Position numbers and translations under genes: made by a program. From Kalmusia sp. IMI 367209 (lineage: Eukaryota; Ascomycota; Dothideomycetes; Pleosporales; Didymosphaeriaceae), in assembly GCA_027946365.1 (NCBI GenBank), contig JAPEUQ010000019.1:310001-374000 (forward strand): DNA of 64,000 nt, given 5' to 3'. Shown here in pieces: positions 55,791-64,000 of this stretch. The notes below the pieces were generated by a model. That model made no database searches. It was given only the letters and a program-made list of their open reading frames with translations, and was not told the DNA's origin. Numbering within the stretch: the stretch's first letter is position 1; every line of letters begins with the position of its first letter.

Positions 55791-57647
55791 ATGGCGACAC
55801 CTAACGAGACGGGCGTTTTAACGAACGAGCCCAAACCCGACATCTTACCATCAACCTTGAGCGAAGACTCATCATCACAGAAGTCATCGACATCCACAGA
55901 CAAGAAGGACAACGAGCCTTTCAATCCAGGATGGAGATTTGTAGCCGCATTCGTGAGCATGTGTGTCATCGTCCTGATGTCCGCGCTTGATGCGACTTCA
56001 CTTTCAGTTGCTCTTCCGGTATGTCTTCAGCATCAGACATCTCATGCACAGCGTTGACAGGATTAGATCATGGCAAGAGCACTTGGTGGCTCTGCTATTG
56101 AAGCCTTCTGGAGCGGGACATCGTTTTTGTTGACCTCGACCGTTTTCCAACCAGTTCTCGGTTCCTTCTCGCACATCTTTGGACGCAAACCCCTCATCTA
56201 TCTGAGCCTGGCCTTCTTCCTTGCGGGTGCTATTATCGCTGCAGTGGCCAATAACTTTACAGTGATTCTTGTCGGCCGAAGCATTCAAGGTGTGGGTGGT
56301 GGAGGTATCATTTGTTTGACTGAGATCGTGGTGACTGATATGGTGCCGCTACGCGAGCGAGGCAAATGGTTCTCCATGTTCAGCGCTATGTGGTCGATTG
56401 GCACGGTTGCCGGTCCTTTGCTAGGTACGTAAACTTTCAGAGGAGACTCAGCGTATGATACTAATGGGGACTAGGAGGTGGTTTCAGTCAGAACGTCTCA
56501 TGGCGATGGGTTTTCTGGATCAATTTACCCTTCATTGGCGTTGGTACCGTCTTGATTACGCTGTTCTTACATCTCAACTACAAGACCAGTTCCTTCCTAG
56601 CCAAGCTACGACGCGTCGATTGGATCGGCATGTTCCTCTTCCTCAGCTCAACAACTGGCTTCTTGATCCCCATCACCTGGGGTGGTGTTCAATACCCCTG
56701 GGACTCTTGGAGAACGCTCGTACCCCTGATCGTTTGCGCCTTCGGCATGATTGGTTTCGTCATCCACCAGGAATATTTTGCAGTTGAGCCCCTCATCCGA
56801 ACCAGCGTTTTCAAGAACCGGACAGCGGCCATCGCGTACCTCTCAGCGATCATCCATGGTATCATTCTCTGGGCTATTCTCTACTACCTTCCCCTATACT
56901 TCCAGGCAGTCAAGGGCATGACGCCCATCATGTCTGGAGTTGCTGTTTTCCCGTGGACGTTCACTGTAGCCCCAGCAGCTGGTGTAAGTCAATATTTAAA
57001 TTGCCAAAGCTTCGACCCGCAAACTGACAGTTGACTAGATTGCCGGTGCTCTGATCGCAAAGACAGGTAATTATCGTTATGCGACATGGGCGGGATGGTT
57101 CCTCACAACGTTTGGCAACGGTCTCCTTATCTACCTCAAGACCGACACTAACACTGTCTCGTGGATCTTCCTCAATCTGGTAGGCGGAACCGGAGCTGGC
57201 ATGCTCTTCCCAGCCATGGCAATTACCGTTCAAGCTTCAGCCTCAATCGAAGACCAAGCCTACGCCGCCAACATGTTCTCCTTCCTGCGCGCCTTTGGCC
57301 AGACGCTCGGTGTAGCCATCGGCGGTGTCATCTTCCAGAACCAGGCTCAGAAGAAGATGCTCACTTATCCTCTGCTCGCTGACAAGGCGGGCGAGTACTC
57401 GAAAGATGCAGCAGGTCTTGTCGAGATCATCAAAGCTCTTCCTGCGGGCTCGCTTATGAAGGACCAGCTGCGCGAGAGCTATACGGATGGCTTGAAGTAT
57501 GTGTGGATTGTCATGACAGTGTTTGCGTTCATCGCGCTGGTTGCGAACGCTTGGATCAAGGCTTATTCTCTGGACACTGCACTGGAGACCGAGCAAGGAT
57601 TCAAGGAGAAGAGAAAATCCAAGGATGTGGAGCAGGAGGCGCAGTAA
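55791..57647 (+). CDS. MFS transporter, DHA2-like 14-helix drug:H+ antiporter
   Basis: Plasma-membrane exporter of the major facilitator superfamily. Exons 55791-56018, 56067-56424, 56475-56983 and 57039-57647 (1,704 nt, 567 residues); introns of 48-55 nt. A hydrophilic Ser-rich N-terminus precedes TM1 with the DHA2 signature LMSALDATSLSVALP. Motif A is GSFSHIFGRKPLIYLS between TM2 and TM3, and RSIQGVGGGGIICLTEIVV, PLRERGKW and SMWSIGTVAGPLLGG-like (motif C) follow. The many hydrophobic segments fit 14 helices, with FPWTFTVAPAAG|IAGALIAKTG at the last junction. Close to fungal efflux pumps for toxins and azoles. No biosynthetic genes adjoin it, so its cargo is unknown. Confidence 0.93.
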
Positions 57648-59591
57648 GGAGGCCGTACACTTTACTCGTAATGGCAATTTGGGAGGCCCAACATCGATAT
57701 TTTGTCAGATTTCACATCAGCGCGGCGTTCTTATAGATGGGGTGTATACAAGACGACATGTGTAGACGACTGTGGTAACACATGCAGGACATAGATCGGG
57801 CGGTCCAACCTCGCTCCCAGTATGTAGTATTAGTTTTTAATCCAAGATGTACACCAAGTGGCTGAGAGGTCTGGCGCCATGTTATGAACTGTGTTACCCC
57901 AGGATACAATTTACACCAACGGACCCTTTGTGCCACAGTGCCAGCCGCCTGAGTCCGCCTCCAAGCTGTCGGGCTCGAACAAGAACTTCCCAGTCTGGTC
58001 CTGATACATCGTTCGCTAGACCCGTTGGGATTTCCGGATCTTCTGCACGACACCAGCCATTTTCCGACGGGCGCAAATTCTCCTGTTCAGTAGGACCGCT
58101 ACATCCGCAACGCCAACGCGTCGTGCCTTTGACTCCCAGGGCCGCGATGTTCCATATTTGGAAGCAACGCGATGACGCACGCTGGGAGGGTCTCATAAGC
58201 TGTCAATCATCGTCCGCATCCCACGGTGCCAGCAGCATGGCGAATGGGATCCAAGCGGTCTGCTTGTTCGGGCTTAGCAGCGTCTCAAAATGGGCTTGTC
58301 AGGACGGCAGGGGCTTGTGAAACGGCCGTCGGAGGTGTTGTGCAGGGGCCCTGCGGAGACCCCTGTGGGTAGGTGACGCAGACGACGATGGGTAGATCGC
58401 GATGGCCAACAGAACCCGACTATAGCAAGGGCGATATGAACATCAACGTGGGAGTATGATGTAGATGGACGTCAAGAGAATACAAATCTTGAAATGTAGA
58501 TTGGACGTTGGGAGGGAAATGTGTCATTGGGAGCGTGCCGCTCTGCATGGTGCCTCAGAGCTCAGGCAAAACGGCGAGGGTGTCGCAATTGTAAATTCGC
58601 GGAGGAGGCGCTCGTGAAATGTCTCGTGCGCACGCCGCCGGGACGAGACAGTCCACATATGCTCGAGGCACAAACGGTCGTCATGAGAGACAAAACGGCC
58701 CGACGACCGTTTGTCTTTGTCGTCTCACTGCCACAACGTTAGGCCGACAACGTGTCGCCAACGTGTTCCCTCGCCGGTAGGCTGTTGCGCGCAGCTTGGC
58801 TTGCTGGACGCGAGGAGTGAAGTGACGATGGAATGCAGATGCAGCGAGGTTCCCCGTCGTCATGGGCTTGGTGTCACCCCAGCCACGGTGAGGGTTCTCG
58901 TGTCGCGATCAAGGACGATTGGTTGCTGGGGCTCGCGTGGGTATATGCGGTACATCAGCGACTGGGGGGGGAGGCAGGATCGCCAGCCAGCTGTGCAACG
59001 CGTAATTGGAAGATAGAAAAAGAAGCAGAGGGGCGTCCGCGCTGCGGTCGTCGACACCCATCACCGAACTGCGATCTACCCTGGGCGTGGTGAATTGAAT
59101 TGCACTGCTTGTCCGTTGGCGTGTTGCGAGCGCGACAAGCTTTTTAGCGCACCTCGGGAGCCGGCTGCGACGCGTGCCATTGGTCGCCGTGGCAATCGCG
59201 GGCTCCGCCCAATTTCTACACCCCCGTTGCTCCTGCGCCTGCTGCGTCCAGCTCTTGCACGGCTGCCGGCGCTCTCCCTTCTCTCGCAGCAACATCTTTC
59301 TTACCCTCAGTCACTCGTTTCAGAGGCACGCCACGGCGTGCAAATCGCTCACAGTCTTCAGGCAGCGCCGCGCATCCGCTTGTTGACGTCGCCGGCTCTC
59401 CGTGGCCCGCCCCAGCTCCTTTCACACGCCAATCGGCAGCCCGCCGCACCCTCTAGGGCAGGAGCTGCCTCAGCACACCAATCCCGGCAATCCTGCCATG
59501 TTCGCCCGCTGACTGCGCTCCTGTCTCTCCAACAACACACCCGTCCGCTCTATTCTTTCGACGCGCTCGAGGCTGTCGCCGCCCGCTGGCC
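57648..59591. other. 1.9 kb intergenic region upstream of RAX2
   Basis: GC-rich, without a supportable gene. Contains a perfect 13-bp inverted repeat at 58,670-58,714. From about 59,200 to the RAX2 ATG the plus strand is strongly C/T-rich, the look of a fungal 5' leader. A plus frame at 57847-58320 is rejected as chance. Confidence 0.4.
58670..58714. repeat. Perfect 13-bp inverted repeat, 19-nt loop
   Basis: Arms at 58,670-58,682 (acaaacggtcgtc) and 58,702-58,714 are exact reverse complements. It could be a binding site for a dimeric regulator, a hairpin, or chance. It lies about 880 bp before RAX2. Confidence 0.4.
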
Positions 59592-62500
59592 ATGAGGGAC
59601 CCATTCGCCTCACTGCTGGCGTCGCGCGCCGGCAAGCTCGCCCTCTCGCTTCTCCTCGCTTCGCCTCAACTAATACCTCGAACGACCGCATTCACTTTCA
59701 CCCCCGTATCCTCTCCTAATATCGACATCGACAGACTCGGCCGCGTGGCCTTCGCCGGCGACTTCGACTCCATATCGCTCTACCAGTTCGAAGGACAGAA
59801 TCAGCAGGCACCTGGCCCTAATAGCGCCCTCCTCTCCCGGTTCCCCAATGGCCTGTTCGCGACAATACAGAAGACTGATGGCGAGGTCAGGGCCATGTGC
59901 ACATACTCAAAAGATGGCAGCAACACAATCGTTATCGGCGGAAACTTCACTAGCGTTGATGGCGAGCGCACACCTGGTGGTGTTGCGCTCATTGAGCCGA
60001 ATACAGGCAAAGTGACTGCACAACAAGGATTGACTGGCTCTGTTAATGCGCTATACTGCGACGCCTCACGTGGACAGGTTTACGTCGGAGGTTCATTCGA
60101 AGGCGGCAATTCCACCAACGCAATAGTATGGAAAGGCAACTCCAACTGGGCCGATATGCCTTTCCAAGGTTTCGATGGAATCGTGCATTCTATCGTTCAA
60201 GGGCCGAATGATACCGTTGTGTTTGGGGGATCCTTCAATGGGCTCAAAGGTGTAAACTTGACCGGAAACGGAACGGCAGAGAATAATACTCAGGCTTTGC
60301 CGATTGGCTCTGCATCCATTACGGCGCAAACCAGCTCAGGACGACCAGGCTTCACGGACCCCAAAGTCGTTGCTTGCAAATCGGACCTCAAGACCCAAGG
60401 CTCGGATTCTACTTGGCTCCTGGCAGACACTAGCCCTGGCTTCTGGAAAGCCGAATTTGGCTTTGGATTTCAACCTACGAGACTCCAATTGCACAACACT
60501 GACTTCGAGGGCCGCGGGACCAAGGAATTCCGTTTCACTGCGTTGCCAGATGGCGGAATCATGAATTTTACCTACGCAGATCCCAAAACTGGTGAACGCA
60601 AGTTCTGTGACGCTACTTGCCCGATGCCGCAAGGAAATACAAGCGCTCAAGTCTTCGACTTCGTGAACAACGTGGGCATGGACTCATTCCGCATCGACAT
60701 TTCTGACTGGTGGGGGCAAGGTGGTGGTCTGAACGGTATTGAGCTATTTCAGACTGGTATGTATTCAATCACTCCATATACTCATTACTATATCTAACAG
60801 AAATAGACATCTACGCTTATGCCATCAATGAATTTAACGCTCCAAAATGTGGAGGAGCCACAAGCGGTGGTTCTGCTACCGCGACTGGCAATTGGCAGTC
60901 TACTCCGTCCCACGAAAGCAATTCACGCTACCTTACTGCTACCCTCGACACGAGCAACTACTCACCCAACTCTACTTTTGTCGTCTTCCAGCCTGATATC
61001 CCACAGTCTGGTAACTATACGATTAAAATGTACACCCCTGGTTGCCAGGGCGATGGAACATGCGCAACCCGTGGAAGCGTCAATGTCACCGGTTTCATGG
61101 CCGCCGGCACCGGCCCGTCGAGCGTTACACTCGCTCAAACGAATGATTTCGACAAATACGACGAAATTTTCAGCGGCCGTGTCGACGTGACCAATGGTTT
61201 CCGTCCTGCAGTCACCCCTAGCTCCCGTTGCCAACCAGCAAAATGCCAACAATGTCTTGACTGTGGTTGCCCAGCGAGTGCGGTTCGAGATCCGAGTTGC
61301 ACAAGATGACGATGATGAACTGAATGGCCTGTTTGAGTACAACCCCAATCAGCAGACAGTGTCCCAAAATCTTTCCCAGTCAGTCATAGATGCAGCTGGC
61401 GCAAGCCTCAATCCAACCCGGGCCACCATCAACACTTTGGCGACAGTTGACGACAAGCTGTACGTCGGTGGCAACTTCACGAACGGAGATGGACTCAACT
61501 ACATCTTTGCTGTAGCCAATAGTGGACCTCAGAAGCTGAGCGGCAATGGACTCAATGCACAGGTGGTCACCATCTATCCAAGTGGGACCACGGTCTATGT
61601 CGGCGGCAACTTCACTGATACCCAGGACAATAGCAATGGCGGTCTACGCGGTGTAGCAGCCTATTCTGGCGACAAATGGCAAGCTCTTGGTGCCGGTGTC
61701 AATGGGACTGTCCTGTCTATCATCCCAATTTCGAACGTAACCGACGCATCGGAGGATGTCCTTGCTATCAGTGGTGACTTTGACTCCGTTCGTGCCTTTG
61801 GCGATAGCCCATCTTTTACCGCGGATGGTCTTGCCATATGGGTTCCTTCCAAGAATAACTGGCTACAGAATTTGGACCTCACAACTATTGACATTCAAGG
61901 CAGCTTCACAGCATTCACTAATATCTCCGCGACTGAGCGCTTCTATGCCGGTATCGTTTCGTCTCAAGCTCTTGGGGCAAGCGGAGCTGCTGTTTTGAAT
62001 GGCGACTCCCTTGGGAAGCTTCCCGGTCAGTCTCAAGGCCCAGCAACAGCAACAGCAACAGCAACAAGCGTCTCTACGCAAGCGAGCCTTGTTGGAAAGT
62101 CAGAATGTCAACACCACTGGAGTCGCTGCCGCCCTTTTCCATAAAAACGGGGACAACATCGACAAGACGATTCTTGCAGGGCACTTTGCGGCCACTGACA
62201 AAGATGGTCAAAATATTACCAATGTTGTCATCATCGACAACAATAACGCTACCACTGGGTTTGGCGATGAGGTGGATTCAAACTCGACATTCGTTGCTCT
62301 CGGGTTGGCCGGCGATATTCTTTTCGCTGGCGGTGTAGTCACTGGCCAAATCGGAGATAGCAAGGTTGCGGGAGTGGTTGCATACGACCTCGCCAACAAC
62401 AAGTTTCAAGATACACAACCACCTGCGCTCCAAGGTACCAACGTCACTGTCAACGCTATTGCTCCCAGGCGCAATTCCCAAGACGTCTACGTAGCTGGCC

Positions 62501-63403
62501 GATTTGAGTCAGCTGGACAGTTGAGTTGTCCGGCTCTCTGCGTATGGAACACCGAACGCAACCAATGGAACACTCCTGGTGCTGACATTTCTGGTGTGGT
62601 TACTAATCTCTTGTGGGTTTCTGACACCAAAGCTATAGTCGCTGGTAACCTCACCGCTGGTAACAACCAGACGAAGATTTTCACCTATGACTCCACGAAG
62701 AGCCAATTTCAGGAACTTGCCGGAGCTCGCGATCTTCCCGGCCCTGTGGACGCCCTTTGCCCTGCCAGCAACGACGGGTCACAACTCTGGGCTGCCGGCA
62801 AAGCTAGTGATGACAGTAGCTTCCTGCAACGATTTGACGGCGCTAAGTGGGTCTCGGTGGACAGCAAGTTGCTCGGTTCAAACACCATCATTCGTGGCCT
62901 ACAAAATCTGCCCCTGAGCAATGACCATGAGAAATCTGAACTGCTTGACCAGAACCAAGATCTCCTCATTCTGGGACAAATCAACATAACGAATTTTGGG
63001 ATTGCATCTGCAGCTCTTTTCAATGGTACCGCGTTGACACCCTTCCTGCTTTCCACGACTGCACAGGGCGAAGCAGGCAGCTTGTCCAAGGTCTTCGTGC
63101 AAAATGAGAATTTCTTCCAAGGCGGAGGTGAGTTTAAGTTAAGATTTAATCCTCTGCTGGTGCTGACAAGCTATAGGTAAACGCCTCGCCCTTGGTTTCA
63201 TCGTTCTCATTGCTCTCGGTATTGCCCTTGCTCTCACCTTCCTGCTCGTCGTTGCTGGTATCCTTGTCGAGTGGTATCGCAAGAGGGCAGCGGGTTATAC
63301 CCCAGCCCCGACATCGTACACCGATCGCATGGGCAACGTAGGTCGCGTACCACCGGAACAGCTCTTCGGCACGCTTTCAGGACCTCGAGCCCCGGCAATA
63401 TGA
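59592..63403 (+). CDS. RAX2: Rax2, cortical polarity landmark protein (two frameshifts)
   Basis: Large type I membrane glycoprotein that marks previous growth sites and steers polarity (hyphal tip in moulds). Exons 59592-60756, 60807-63127 and 63177-63403. Secretory signal (KLALSLLLASPQLIPRTTAF), repeated kelch/beta-propeller-like units (NTIVIGGNFTSVDG, GQVYVGGSFEGGNS, KLYVGGNFTNGDGL, TVYVGGNFTDTQD), many NxS/T sites, and a C-terminal anchor LGFIVLIALGIALALTFLLV with short cytosolic tail. The homology changes frame twice: near 61,209-61,213 (C4 run; RPAVT to LAPVANQQN) and near 62,023-62,026 (C3 run; LGKLP to VSLKAQQQ), each as one extra base. Removing two bases gives about 1,236 residues, normal for the family. 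A CAGCAA repeat encoding poly-Gln adjoins the second shift. Sequence error or real lesions. Confidence 0.9.
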
Positions 63404-64000
63404 GCAAGAACATGAAAGGATCAGCAACTCAGTCAAATATTGTACAAATCTAACCCAGTGCCGAACCTCAGGACGGACACTAATGGCACTGACAGTTGTC
63501 CGGGCCTTCAGTCACGTCTACAGTCACATTATCTAGTGACCAACTCTTCACTTCTTGTCGATCCTTCTTCCGAAGCGGTCTGTTCAAACGACAGCCCTCT
63601 TTTCGACACACCTTTTTAACATGCATGGCTGGCGTTCATTCGGTTCACATCCGCTCGCCTACCCGAGCCTTTTTATCTAAAAGCATAGCGGATACCCCTC
63701 GCTTTTTCCAGTTATCGGACTTGGCTTGGTTAGTGGGGAAATGCAGGAGCGTGTGTGGTGGATGCAGCGGTGGCAGAGTTGTGTGGAACTTTTCCCTTCC
63801 GTTCGGATTTATTTGTTCTTGATACCACTACTGCTTTAGTGAGCGGTTGAAATGTTTTTCTCTTTCTTTCCTTTGACCTGAGAGATCTCTCTTTTCGTTG
63901 CGTCTGGTGTGCTGAGGCGAGCCTCAATGTACAGGTAATGTGTACACATTCTAGTATTTGAGTGGGGACGTAATGCGGGGGCTGTGGCGGTCGGCTGGGG
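63404..64000. other. 3' flank of RAX2
   Basis: Nothing recognisable to the window end apart from a T/C-rich stretch. Presumably the RAX2 3' UTR and the start of the next intergenic region. Confidence 0.4.

Noticed and set aside
55791..57647. Secondary-metabolite cluster around the MFS exporter
   Set aside because: No polyketide synthase, NRPS, terpene or tailoring genes next to it; neighbours are an orphan and RAX2.
57847..58320. 157-codon plus-strand frame
   Set aside because: Low-complexity composition without recognisable features in a long intergenic region.

Overview
The window is nuclear DNA from a filamentous ascomycete (Pezizomycotina). Most protein-coding genes carry short introns (about 45-310 nt) with GTRNGT-like donors and CTAAC branch sites. 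The genes are ordinary eukaryotic housekeeping genes mixed with fungal accessory genes: an AA9 cellulose oxygenase, a DHA2-type exporter and Ser/Pro-rich fungal orphans. Gene content fits Dothideomycetes, but that is an inference, not shown by the sequence.

Layout. 1-8.2 kb: 3'-truncated HAP3/NF-YB (-), a 2.3 kb GC-rich gap, prefoldin 2 (-) divergent from CMC2 (+), NTR2 (-) divergent from SmG (+), and an APH-fold kinase (-). 9-16 kb: an AA9 LPMO (+) with a 9-nt microexon, a CLIP-170/Bik1 homologue (+), and a zinc-finger protein (-). 17-24 kb: a fungal orphan (-), a metallo-beta-lactamase-fold lactonase (+) with an inferred GC-AG intron, TMA22/DENR (-), and a Mex67-like protein without an NTF2-like domain (+). 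24.7-36 kb: a small membrane-anchored orphan (-), NOP14 (+) broken by three frameshifts, Mdm38/LETM1 (-), mitochondrial adenylate kinase (+), SNX4 (+), and a Pcd1-type Nudix hydrolase (-). 36.7-50 kb: eIF4A (-), an F-box/JmjC protein (+), a Lec1/YPR097W-type PX protein (-), an ARS2/Pir2 homologue (-), and TspO (+). 50-64 kb: a dienelactone-hydrolase/SnoaL-like protein (+), a Ser-rich orphan (-), a DHA2 transporter (+), and the polarity landmark protein RAX2 (+) with two frameshifts.

Functionally the region is a gene-dense housekeeping block. It covers transcription and RNA (HAP3, NTR2, SmG, Mex67-like, ARS2), ribosome biogenesis and translation (NOP14, eIF4A, TMA22), mitochondria (CMC2, LETM1, ADK2), membrane traffic (SNX4, Lec1-like) and polarity/cytoskeleton (CLIP-170, RAX2, prefoldin). 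Secreted or detoxifying genes (LPMO, lactonase, MFS) sit singly between them. I see no secondary-metabolite cluster, transposon, tRNA, rRNA or CRISPR array. Exon coordinates come from reading splice sites by eye together with frame and family-conservation checks. The points most worth a second look are the NTF2L-less Mex67-like protein, the clustered single-base frameshifts in NOP14 and RAX2, the unusual introns, and the divergent NTR2/SmG promoter.
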